From Candidatus Thorarchaeota archaeon (GTDB lineage: Archaea; Asgardarchaeota; Thorarchaeia; Thorarchaeales; Thorarchaeaceae), in contig JAEOSL010000165.1 of assembly GCA_016840385.1 (NCBI GenBank), forward strand, positions 1 through 5,456: 5,456 bases of DNA, in the 5' to 3' direction. Below, piece after piece: positions 1 to 5,377 of the stretch (position 1 is the first letter of the stretch; every line of letters begins with the position of its first letter). A model generated the notes under the pieces. That model was not told where the DNA came from, searched no databases, and saw only the letters and a program-made list of their open reading frames with translations. The position numbers and the translations under genes were made by a program.

Positions 1-365
1 ACGAGCCCAAGAAGTGCAAACAGGGTGACTAGAAGATTAGTCATGTGTGAACTGTGGAATGGACCGCCTTGCATGGTATTGAGCAGAATAGGCAGAATCT
101 GACCGAACTGCATCAGTGTTCCAACTAGGACTAGAATGAAGTCTACTAGTATAAGGATATGAAGTAAGTCAAACATAGCTGGTACTGCTGGGGGCAAGAA
201 TAATCCAACTACTAAAACACCAATGCCAATCATCATTGCAAACATTAGCGCCATGACCTGCTTCATCAAGTACATGCCCATTCTTCTAGCAAGCATGAAG
301 CCTGAAAACATCGTAGCGATGTTCAGAGCCAGAAGTACGAACAATATGAATTGAAAAAGTGCCAT
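1..365 (-). CDS. Multi-pass membrane protein of unknown function (3' end outside window)
   Basis: An open frame starts with ATG at 365 and stays open to the left edge, giving the first 121 residues of a longer protein. The start MALFQFILFV follows an AGGTG sequence seven bases upstream, a plausible ribosome-binding site. The protein is very hydrophobic and rich in Met and Leu, with likely membrane segments at about residues 3-24, 34-57, 64-88 and from 107 on. A short basic turn (ARRMGMYLMKQ) follows the first segment, consistent with a cytoplasmic loop there. I recognise no family motif. The gene is divergent from tusA across a 180-base gap containing an inverted repeat that could control both. 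The coding call rests on the long stop-free hydrophobic frame and its start signals; the function is unknown. Confidence 0.8.
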   Translation of the reverse strand, partial: MALFQFILFVLLALNIATMFSGFMLARRMGMYLMKQVMALMFAMMIGIGVLVVGLFLPPAVPAMFDLLHILILVDFILVLVGTLMQFGQILPILLNTMQGGPFHSSHMTNLLVTLFALLGL

Positions 366-439
366 AATTATACACCTATTAAGAAAAATTCGATAATGAC
401 AATTAATAACTATGTCGGAATAGGAACACGAAAAACACG

Positions 440-462
440 TTTGGTTAGAGTGTATAACCAAA
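440..462. promoter_or_regulatory. Perfect 8-bp inverted repeat between divergent genes, candidate operator
   Basis: TTTGGTTA and TAACCAAA are exact inverted copies separated by seven bases (GAGTGTA). The site lies 75 bases upstream of the left-hand membrane protein start and 84 bases upstream of the tusA start. A TATA-like TATAAC overlaps the right arm, so a protein bound here could block or help initiation. The neighbouring bases 469-486 are rich in TCGAT-type words. The symmetry is seen directly; operator function is inferred. It is too far upstream and has no following T run to look like a terminator. Confidence 0.4.
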
Positions 463-504
463 GTAGATATCGATTGCTCGATTTCGAACATTTGCGAAAC
501 CACA

Positions 505-518
505 AACCATAATAATGT
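505..518 (+). promoter_or_regulatory. Possible TATA element for tusA
   Basis: An AT-rich stretch (ACCATAATAATG) lies about 35 bases before the tusA ATG. If it serves as the TATA box, transcription would start near 537 and give a very short leader, a common arrangement in archaea. The match to the archaeal TTTATAT-type consensus is poor. No convincing ribosome-binding site precedes the ATG (only GGAAAAG at 528-534), which fits a short-leader transcript. Confidence 0.25.
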
Positions 519-545
519 GCATCAGACGGAAAAGTTGATTCAACC

Positions 546-785
546 ATGACAGAACATCAAGTTGCAAAGGAATTCGATGCTAGTGGGCTTCGATGCCCCA
601 TGCCGATATTGAAAACAAAGAAAGAAGTCCAATCAATCGAAATTGGTCAGATTCTCCGTGTCATTGCCACAGATATTGGAACCAAGAAGGACTTTCCATC
701 CTGGGCATCTCGTACTGGAAACGAGATTATCGAACTTGTTGAAGAAGGCGACAAGCTCATTTGGTACATCAAACGTGTCAAATAA
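546..785 (+). CDS. tusA: TusA/SirA-family sulfur-carrier protein
   Basis: This complete 79-residue protein is the usual size for the TusA family. The family hallmark, GLRCPMP at residues 14-20, holds the CPxP motif with Cys17, the residue that carries persulfide sulfur in characterised members. A second family signature follows at about residues 41-60: TDIGTKKDF, then PSWASRTGNE, matching the usual T-D-x-G-x-x-x-D-[IF]-P-x-[WF] pattern, and a C-terminal strand (KLIWYIKRV) closes the small alpha/beta fold. Known family roles are sulfur relay to tRNA thiolation, molybdenum-cofactor enzymes or dissimilatory sulfur metabolism; none of those partners is visible in this window, so the specific role is open. 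The in-frame TAA at 513-515 and lack of other start codons support the ATG at 546. It converges on the SPFH gene. Confidence 0.93.
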   Translation: MTEHQVAKEFDASGLRCPMPILKTKKEVQSIEIGQILRVIATDIGTKKDFPSWASRTGNEIIELVEEGDKLIWYIKRVK

Positions 786-803
786 TTTTGAAAAATAGAT
801 ATC

Positions 804-856
804 AGGGATGAAGTTCCTCTTTCTCTGTATTCCAGAGTGAGGAACTATCAATCCCT
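804..856. terminator. Long interrupted hairpin between convergent genes, candidate bidirectional terminator
   Basis: Three nested perfectly paired blocks share one axis: AGGGAT (804-809) with ATCCCT (851-856), AGTTCCTC (812-819) with GAGGAACT (839-846), and CTCTG (823-827) with CAGAG (833-837) around a TATTC loop. The hairpin fills the 81-base gap between the stops of tusA (785) and the SPFH gene (867). In the minus direction it is followed by TATTTTTC, a T run suited to archaeal termination. In the plus direction the following sequence is pyrimidine-rich (TCTTACTTCTTTATT) but the T runs are short. The pairing is seen; the terminator role is inferred from position. Confidence 0.55.
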
Positions 857-866
857 TCTTACTTCT

Positions 867-2201
867 TTATTGAGATTTCTTCTTCTTCTCGTCCTCGGTT
901 GCCATGTCACCCAAGGCATCCTTCATGAGTCCTTTGAAGTCGAATCCCATCATCTTAGACATAAGCATCATAGGCATTAGGACATTGCCAAAGACTTGGA
1001 ATGCACCGGCTCCGCCAGCACCCTCTTCGCCTTCTGCGCCTCCACCACCGCCCCCTCCGAAGAGAGTGACGTCTCCGATGTCTATCTCCTTGTAGATTTC
1101 AGGGAGTATCTGTAAGAAGTCTCGTGCGAACGCTTGAGGTGAGTAATCCTTCGCAGCAGCCAGAGTCTTCTTGATACCTTCAGCTTGCGCAGAGGTAACT
1201 TTCAGAATTCGTCCTGCTTCCGCTTCGGCAGTTAGGCTGATTTTCTCAGCTGATGCCTGTGCTTCTTGGAGGATACGTTGAGCCTGTACCTCAACCTCTT
1301 CCTTGATCTTTCGTTGCTTTTCAGCCTCAGCATTGAGTTTAGCAACTTCTAGATCCTTTGCAGCTTCAACCTCGGCTTGTTGCTTTTCGTATTTCTTCTG
1401 CATCAAGTCTTTTTGAAGGGCAATCTCTAGAACGCTTTGCTCACGTGCCTGCTCAGCCTCTTGGATCATCCGGAGCTGATCTTGCTCCTTCACACCAACG
1501 AGCTTATCACGATCAATTTCCTGTTGTCGCAAAACTTTGCTTCTCTCGATATCTCTCGTACCAGTAGCTTGGTCAGCTTCGATTAGAGCAATCTGAGCAA
1601 GACGATGCATCTCAGCCTCTCTGGGCTTTGACATGTCTCGTAGGAATGAATCATTTACAACAACGACATCCACCAGCTCGACAGTGACTACTTTGAGTCC
1701 CCACTCACTAACGATATCGATGAGTTCCTTTTTGATAGCTTCAATGATCAGCTGCCTTTCTTCCAGAATCTCTTCAACAGAGAGTTGAGCACATGCTGTT
1801 CGTATAACTGACTCAATAATCGCGGTCAGTCTGGTTGGAATCTCCTTCCAAGTAACGTTGTTAATAGTAGCAATAGCATTGTCTGCTTGCCACTGGAGTA
1901 CTGCACTCAATCGAATTTTCTGTTTTTCTTTGGATAGTACTGACTCTGCTGAGATATTCAACTGCTGTACAGTCCTGTCTACGGCAAGAATTCTATCAAG
2001 GAATGGTATCCTGATAACCATACCACCTTCGCCCTGCTTCTTTGCCTTACCTTTTCGAAGGTGGACATAGAAGATGTTAGGATCGAAAATACGTACGTAC
2101 TTCTTGATGTAGAAGGCCAGCAGAAGAATTACTAGAATGATCACGAACGCTGCAGAGAGCGCTAAGTTTTGCGAGAACCAGTTTAACAAATCCGCTTGCA
2201 T
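867..2201 (-). CDS. SPFH/flotillin-like membrane scaffold protein (YqiK-like)
   Basis: The 444-residue protein has one N-terminal membrane segment at about residues 13-31, then the SPFH (band 7) domain at about 33-195, with RKGKAKKQGEGGMVIRIPFLDRI at its beginning and VTVELVDVVV near its end. A long charged Ala/Glu/Lys/Gln coiled coil spans about 195-345 (for example EAEAGRILKVTSAQAEGI), as in flotillins. The tail is unusual: eight consecutive Gly at 382-389, a further Gly/Ala/Glu-rich stretch to about 400, then a Met-rich amphipathic helix (407-430) and a KKKKSQ end. Family members oligomerise on the inner membrane face and organise microdomains; that role here follows from the family. The NfeD-like gene upstream is the classical partner. 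No good ribosome-binding site precedes the ATG (GAAAAAGAA), and an in-frame TGA lies 15 bases upstream, which supports this start. The gene has its own probable promoter and long leader. Confidence 0.93.
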   Translation of the reverse strand: MQADLLNWFSQNLALSAAFVIILVILLLAFYIKKYVRIFDPNIFYVHLRKGKAKKQGEGGMVIRIPFLDRILAVDRTVQQLNISAESVLSKEKQKIRLSAVLQWQADNAIATINNVTWKEIPTRLTAIIESVIRTACAQLSVEEILEERQLIIEAIKKELIDIVSEWGLKVVTVELVDVVVVNDSFLRDMSKPREAEMHRLAQIALIEADQATGTRDIERSKVLRQQEIDRDKLVGVKEQDQLRMIQEAEQAREQSVLEIALQKDLMQKKYEKQQAEVEAAKDLEVAKLNAEAEKQRKIKEEVEVQAQRILQEAQASAEKISLTAEAEAGRILKVTSAQAEGIKKTLAAAKDYSPQAFARDFLQILPEIYKEIDIGDVTLFGGGGGGGAEGEEGAGGAGAFQVFGNVLMPMMLMSKMMGFDFKGLMKDALGDMATEDEKKKKSQ

Positions 2202-2262
2202 TTCTTTTTCTACTCACACTTTACTGTGTTTGAGCATCTTATTCAGTTCCTTCTTCTTACTC

Positions 2263-2361
2263 CTAGAAACTAGCGCAGTGTTTTTGCACTCCACACCCAT
2301 AGGCTTCATCAGGTGTAATTCCCTCACGGAGAACCTGATGAGTGACCTTCCAACGCTTCAT
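2263..2361 (-). other. Doubtful 32-residue short ORF in the SPFH leader
   Basis: An ATG at 2361 opens a 32-codon frame (MKRWKVTHQV...YGCGVQKHCASF) ending in TAG at 2263-2265. It begins about 36 bases after the predicted transcription start, so it would be the first ATG-initiated frame on the mRNA. It contains two Cys and two His but no recognisable zinc motif, and only an adjacent GAGAG resembles a ribosome-binding site. A second short frame (2214-2309, 31 residues, Lys-rich) overlaps it and is in the same frame as the SPFH gene, separated from it by one TGA. Either could be a leader peptide or chance; nothing shows they are translated. Confidence 0.15.
2306..2341 (-). other. 9-bp stem-loop in the SPFH leader
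   Basis: TCATCAGGT (2306-2314) and ACCTGATGA (2333-2341) are perfect inverted copies with an 18-base spacer. The spacer can add a short inner TCC/GGA pairing. In the leader RNA this is the strongest local structure and lies inside the short ORF at 2263-2361. It is not followed by a T run on the minus strand, so it is not a standard terminator. Confidence 0.45.
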
Positions 2362-2394
2362 CTCTCAGAGCGATTCGTGTTCTGTTTCAGACGC

Positions 2395-2430
2395 ACTTGT
2401 GTATAACTTGCATTGAGGAGATATAAACTT
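2395..2430 (-). promoter_or_regulatory. Promoter of the SPFH gene: TATA box and shared start-site element
   Basis: On the minus strand, AAGTTTATATC (TTTATAT at 2427-2421) is a canonical archaeal TATA box with a plausible upstream recognition sequence. The 9-mer TACACAAGT (2403-2395) lies 21-29 bases downstream of the box centre, where the transcription start is expected. The same 9-mer occurs at the same distance from a TATA-like box upstream of the NfeD-like gene. The SPFH gene therefore probably has its own promoter, just after the NfeD-like stop at 2447. Confidence 0.65.
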
Positions 2431-2441
2431 GCGCAGAGATT

Positions 2442-2455
2442 GAAGATTACTCTTC
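2442..2455 (-). other. Small hairpin over the NfeD-like stop codon
   Basis: GAAGA (2442-2446) pairs with TCTTC (2451-2455) around a four-base loop that contains most of the stop codon of the NfeD-like gene. There is no T run after it on the minus strand. It could slow or weakly terminate read-through towards the SPFH promoter, but five pairs alone are weak evidence. Confidence 0.2.
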
Positions 2456-3385
2456 TTGCTTCTCTGGCGTTTTACTTTGTTTCTGGACCCATTTCACTGC
2501 TTCTTTGCGAGGGTCAACATAAACGAATTTTTCATCTGCAGATACAACAAAGAGATCTGTGCCCTTCTCAAAGACAACTCCTTTCTGGAATGGTCTTGCG
2601 TGAAATCTTCTGAGTCCCATCTCGGTTTCTGCTCGGATCTCTCCAAAGTCGTCACGTACAGTTGACACAGCCTCAACTTCCATTCCCACAAGATGTTGAG
2701 GTTTGATGTTGAATCCAGACTCAACGAAGATCCTTCCCAGCACTGTGCGTACTGTCCAGACCAAGAAGAATGCTCCTCCAAATTGAATCATTAGCTTTCC
2801 AATGAAAGGAATGGGTATACCCTCGTAATAGATTACTGATCCCAGAAAACCAAAGAGAACAAGGCTCGTACCTATTGTAACACCTAGTGGTGCGCCTCGG
2901 TCAAGTTCGAAGAATCCTGAATGGTCTTTCTCAAAATCGTGGTCAGCCTCGACTTCATGTTCTGTGTCGTGGTCAGTATCATGATGGTCAATATCTTTCT
3001 CCACATCATGCTCAGTATCGTGGTCAAAATCTTTTTCGACATCATGTTCAACATCGTGATCAAGATCATGGTCTACTTCAACATGATGATCTAGATCATG
3101 CTCGATATCGTGTTCTACGTCGTGTTCCACTTCATGATCTACATCATGTTCTACATCGTGATCAAAATCTTTCTCGATGTCATGCTCAACATCATGGTCA
3201 AAGTCTTTTTCGACATCGTGTTCTACGTCGTGGTCAACATCATGTTCGGCTTCATGTGCATGCTCAGAGATTGCAGAAAACAATCTACCCAAGAAGAACA
3301 TTCCAAAAGTGTAGAAGAGACCTGCAAGTAAAATTCCAAATGATATTTCTCGCAATATAGCTGCAATTAATACGATGTCTTGCAC
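2447..3385 (-). CDS. NfeD/YqiJ-like OB-fold membrane protein with Asp/Glu/His repeat loop
   Basis: The protein has 312 residues. A membrane segment lies at about residues 15-37, then a loop of about 115 residues built of H-D-[VIFL]-[ED] tetrads (41-154), a tight membrane hairpin at about 167-187 and 191-217, and a beta-rich C-terminal domain at about 228-292 (HLVGMEVEAVSTVRDDFGEI, RRFHARPFQKGV, DLFVVSADEKFVYVDP) typical of the NfeD OB fold. The charged tail is KQSKTPEKQEE. The start is GTG at 3385: an in-frame TAA lies only six bases upstream, and the next ATG would remove most of the first membrane segment. By the positive residues after the last segment the OB domain is cytoplasmic, which would put the repeat loop on the same side. 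NfeD-like proteins partner SPFH proteins, and the SPFH gene follows directly. Family assignment is good; the loop function is unknown, metal binding being one possibility. Confidence 0.85.
   Translation of the reverse strand: MQDIVLIAAILREISFGILLAGLFYTFGMFFLGRLFSAISEHAHEAEHDVDHDVEHDVEKDFDHDVEHDIEKDFDHDVEHDVDHEVEHDVEHDIEHDLDHHVEVDHDLDHDVEHDVEKDFDHDTEHDVEKDIDHHDTDHDTEHEVEADHDFEKDHSGFFELDRGAPLGVTIGTSLVLFGFLGSVIYYEGIPIPFIGKLMIQFGGAFFLVWTVRTVLGRIFVESGFNIKPQHLVGMEVEAVSTVRDDFGEIRAETEMGLRRFHARPFQKGVVFEKGTDLFVVSADEKFVYVDPRKEAVKWVQKQSKTPEKQEE
2924..3265 (-). repeat. Coding tandem repeat: about 28 acidic/His tetrads in the NfeD-like protein
   Basis: Codons for residues 41-154 encode degenerate four-residue units, mostly HDVE, HDVD, KDFD and HDIE. 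Counting residues 41-150 gives 25 His, 33 Asp and 20 Glu, so 78 of 110 residues. The longer unit EKDFDHDV recurs at residues 59-66 and 71-78, and nearly again at 117-124. Those first two copies are identical in protein but differ at five of eight codons, all synonymous. At DNA level the 12-base units are therefore diverged, which argues against recent slippage. The array also keeps other frames open, creating long false ORFs on both strands. Confidence 0.9.
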
Positions 3386-3412
3386 TTTTTACCAACCTAC
3401 TGTTCTCGTAGA

Positions 3413-3453
3413 CGTGAGTCCCACTGCCGACTACTTGTGTAGCTATACTCACG
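3413..3453. other. Nested inverted repeat upstream of the NfeD-like gene
   Basis: CGTGAGT (3413-3419) and ACTCACG (3447-3453) are perfect inverted copies, and inside them CTAC-TTGT-GTAG (3431-3442) forms a small hairpin. The right arm would lie upstream of the predicted transcription start, so the whole structure forms in RNA only when transcription reads through from the HAAS gene. Otherwise it may be a DNA site around the start point. The inner hairpin overlaps the TACACAAGT element. Confidence 0.3.
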
Positions 3454-3468
3454 AAGCCAAATAAACCT
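3433..3468 (-). promoter_or_regulatory. Promoter of the NfeD-like gene: TATA-like box and shared start-site element
   Basis: On the minus strand CAGGTTTATTTGG contains a TATA-like TTTATTT (3465-3459). TACACAAGT (3441-3433) lies 21-29 bases downstream of its centre, exactly as at the SPFH promoter, and the bases around the box (CA-R-GTTTAT) also match in register. The predicted start near 3436 gives a leader of about 50 bases, with AGGTTGG about 10 bases before the GTG as a possible ribosome-binding site. Confidence 0.55.
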
Positions 3469-3479
3469 GAGTTACAATG

Positions 3480-3499
3480 TTTGGACTTGCAATTCCAAA
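3480..3499. promoter_or_regulatory. 20-bp near-perfect palindrome, candidate operator
   Basis: TTTGGA, C, TTGCAA, T, TCCAAA reads as a palindrome in which nine of ten base pairs are symmetric (mismatch at 3486/3493). It lies 10 bases beyond the HAAS stop codon and about 15 bases upstream of the TATA-like box of the NfeD-like gene, a normal place for an archaeal activator or repressor site. It shares TTTGG...CCAAA ends with the inverted repeat at 440-462, but with different spacing. As RNA it could be a hairpin after the HAAS gene, though no T run follows. Confidence 0.45.
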
Positions 3500-3508
3500 G
3501 CTACTTGC

Positions 3509-5377
3509 TTAATTTGCTATGCTTGTATTATTGTTCATTGAATGAACCCTCTCACTTTTTTCTGATATCACCTTCTCTTTCTGTTTTAATATCTCTTCGA
3601 TTTTCATCCCTGATGCTACCATTTGATAGGCTAGATAGATTGCAATGAGCAAATACATGAGATAGAAGAAATTAATGAGGTGAACGTTACCAGTAACAAG
3701 GAATTGGATGTATTCATTTGCAGCTAATAGTGCGAGTGCTGTAAATAATATCGTTGATGAGTCTTCGATTCTCAGAGTTGCAATAAATTTACGCTCAGAC
3801 CAGAATTCAAGAATATTTCCCAGTATACGAACTGGCAATCCAACGAATGCAAGAAGTATTGCTGTAACCCCGAACCCTACAAGAACACCTCCAAGTATAC
3901 TACTTACATCGGATGCATTCGAGTAGTATATCATTAGATGATTAATGAGACCTATTGAATATGGACCAGTTGTGTAAGCTCCTAATCCTGCAAGAAGGGT
4001 GCAACTAATAGCAAGATCAATTATAGATTCTACTCGTGTCCGAGTTCCTATGAAGGTCGATGAACCCAAGAACTTACTCATTAGTATCCGGCTTAGGCAA
4101 TATGCACATACTAAGACTACTGCTAGAACTACTGCAGTGAGTGTAAAACCAATTAGAACTCCTTGATTAAAATAACCCACATCTCTTGGTACAAGAAAGA
4201 ACTGTACTATGAACGGCAATGCAAGGAACAACAATATCCTTCCAATGATGCTGATTGCCATTCGTGGTCCTTTTGATGCAAAACCTATCTTGGCCTCATG
4301 TTTGACTGAATCCTCTTCTTCTGTAGATTCTTCTGTAAATTCACTATCTATATGTGATGGTTGTTCTTCCGTTTTCCACCAAAGATTTTGGGCACCCACT
4401 AATAACTGGAATAATAGTACTGGGGCAAAAAGGATAACGAATGTCACGATGAAAGGTTCCATCCAATTGAGGAAGGAATAGAAATACCACGGACTGTACG
4501 GATCTAACAACAAATTGGTAGATGATTCCAGAAGGACCAACAGTAAAAGATTGACACCAAATTCCAGTCTTGATTTTTCATATGGTTCTTTGTCCTCATC
4601 CAATTTCCTGATAGCTAGTTTGATTCGTGTAATGAATAGTATCGCTGCAGGAATTCCGATTATGTAACCGAATGGGTGATTCCATTGAAAGATTGTGAGT
4701 GCAAAGATAAGCGCTCCAATAATTGATGCTACAATATCAAGACGGATTAGGTTGATTCCGGCCTCTGGTATTGAGTTCTCAGGTAATGTAACTAGGGTTT
4801 GAAAAATCGACCAATCTGGATACGATCGTTTCCAGAGGATAGTCTTCTTCCCTTTCAAATGGAACGTTTGAAGTAGAAGGAATGTTATCACACAGAGTAC
4901 TGGTGTGATGATGAAAATCAACTGGATACCCAGAGCCCAATATGGGCTAAACATTAAGGGAATGATGGATACAAGTGATGCCCAGAATATTGTGAGAAGA
5001 AGTGATTTGATGAAGAACATTGAATAACTTGTAGTAGGATCGACACCTTGCACTTTTGGAACCTGCTCTTCAGCTTCGACGAATTTTGATTCTTCAACTA
5101 CTTCTTGCCTTATCTCTGGTGGAATATCTTCTTCTGGAATTGTTTCTGGAAGCATGGAAAAACGATATTCATCAGCAACTTCTCCAGGTGCTCCAAATTG
5201 AGCGACAACTTTCTTTGCTGATTCCACTGTTATCTGACCATCATCTCCGAGGTCTCTTGCTGTTTCTAGCATATATGTTTCAAGTTCTGTAATCACGTCA
5301 TCAGCAATAGTCTCTGGTAATTTTTCCCGCACGAGTGTAAGATACTCGTTTATGATTCCTGCTGGGTCATCGCTCAT
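3509..5377 (-). CDS. HAAS-domain (DUF1700-like) polytopic membrane protein
   Basis: The 622-residue protein begins with a HAAS-type helical domain at about residues 5-73: INEYLTLVREKLPETIADDV, then the hallmark AQFGAPGEVADEY turn. A Glu/Pro-rich linker (about 76-112) leads to some 12 membrane segments at about 120-142, 146-170, 214-232, 236-252, 272-290, 307-329, 373-396, 405-429, 449-469, 493-514, 540-560 and 566-585. An acidic loop (about 336-362) divides them six plus six. The tail is charged. Four membrane hairpins are each preceded by an R-[LVI]-[DE] triplet (residues 212, 270, 448, 536), suggesting repeated modules. The ATG at 5377 is chosen over the upstream ATG at 5431 because HAAS domains start close to the N terminus, GGAGG lies 10 bases upstream, and the previous gene stops there as ATGA. 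HAAS proteins are commonly encoded beside PadR regulators; molecular function is unknown. Confidence 0.85.
   Translation of the reverse strand: MSDDPAGIINEYLTLVREKLPETIADDVITELETYMLETARDLGDDGQITVESAKKVVAQFGAPGEVADEYRFSMLPETIPEEDIPPEIRQEVVEESKFVEAEEQVPKVQGVDPTTSYSMFFIKSLLLTIFWASLVSIIPLMFSPYWALGIQLIFIITPVLCVITFLLLQTFHLKGKKTILWKRSYPDWSIFQTLVTLPENSIPEAGINLIRLDIVASIIGALIFALTIFQWNHPFGYIIGIPAAILFITRIKLAIRKLDEDKEPYEKSRLEFGVNLLLLVLLESSTNLLLDPYSPWYFYSFLNWMEPFIVTFVILFAPVLLFQLLVGAQNLWWKTEEQPSHIDSEFTEESTEEEDSVKHEAKIGFASKGPRMAISIIGRILLFLALPFIVQFFLVPRDVGYFNQGVLIGFTLTAVVLAVVLVCAYCLSRILMSKFLGSSTFIGTRTRVESIIDLAISCTLLAGLGAYTTGPYSIGLINHLMIYYSNASDVSSILGGVLVGFGVTAILLAFVGLPVRILGNILEFWSERKFIATLRIEDSSTILFTALALLAANEYIQFLVTGNVHLINFFYLMYLLIAIYLAYQMVASGMKIEEILKQKEKVISEKSERVHSMNNNTSIAN

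Larger units (their letters stand above)
2202..2397 (-). promoter_or_regulatory. Long structured 5' leader of the SPFH gene
   Basis: If transcription starts at the TACACAAGT element, the SPFH mRNA begins with about 195 bases of leader, long for an archaeal gene. It can form a stem-loop with a perfect 9-bp stem (2306-2341), a small hairpin AGTG-CAAAAA-CACT near 2277-2290, and a bulged hairpin at 2213-2234 (CTC plus ACAC paired with GTGT plus GAG) that ends 12 bases before the start codon. Two short ORFs in different frames lie inside it (2263-2361 and 2214-2309). I recognise no known riboswitch class. It may be a translational control region, a small RNA, or decayed coding sequence. Confidence 0.4.

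Noticed and set aside
633..851. 72-codon minus-strand frame over tusA
   Set aside because: It is antisense to a clear TusA protein and runs through the convergent hairpin; no family features.
904..1095. Pro/Ser-rich 63-codon plus-strand frame
   Set aside because: It is the antisense of the Gly-rich tail of the SPFH gene (GGN codons read as CCN).
2300..2375. Box C (UGAUGA) and box D (CUGA)-like words in the SPFH leader RNA, suggesting a C/D guide RNA
   Set aside because: The boxes do not occur in the right order and spacing for an archaeal C/D sRNA of about 60 bases with C'/D' boxes; UGAUGA here is part of the 9-bp stem.
2137..2406. 89-codon plus-strand frame across the SPFH promoter region
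   Set aside because: It overlaps the SPFH N terminus and leader on the opposite strand, and its peptide shows no recognisable family; the minus-strand TATA box and start element explain the region better.
2202..2446. A tRNA or other stable RNA gene in the gap
   Set aside because: No cloverleaf: the GGTTC word present is not flanked by a pairing T arm and no acceptor stem is found.
2924..3265. Regular short DNA repeats that might suggest a CRISPR array
   Set aside because: Units are about 12 bases, directly tandem without spacers, and in frame with a protein-coding gene.
2887..3360. A 157-codon open frame on the plus strand, rich in Arg, His and Gln
   Set aside because: It is the antisense shadow of the D/E/H repeat: the 12-base units contain no stops in several frames. 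The minus-strand frame has membrane segments and an NfeD fold on both sides of the repeat.
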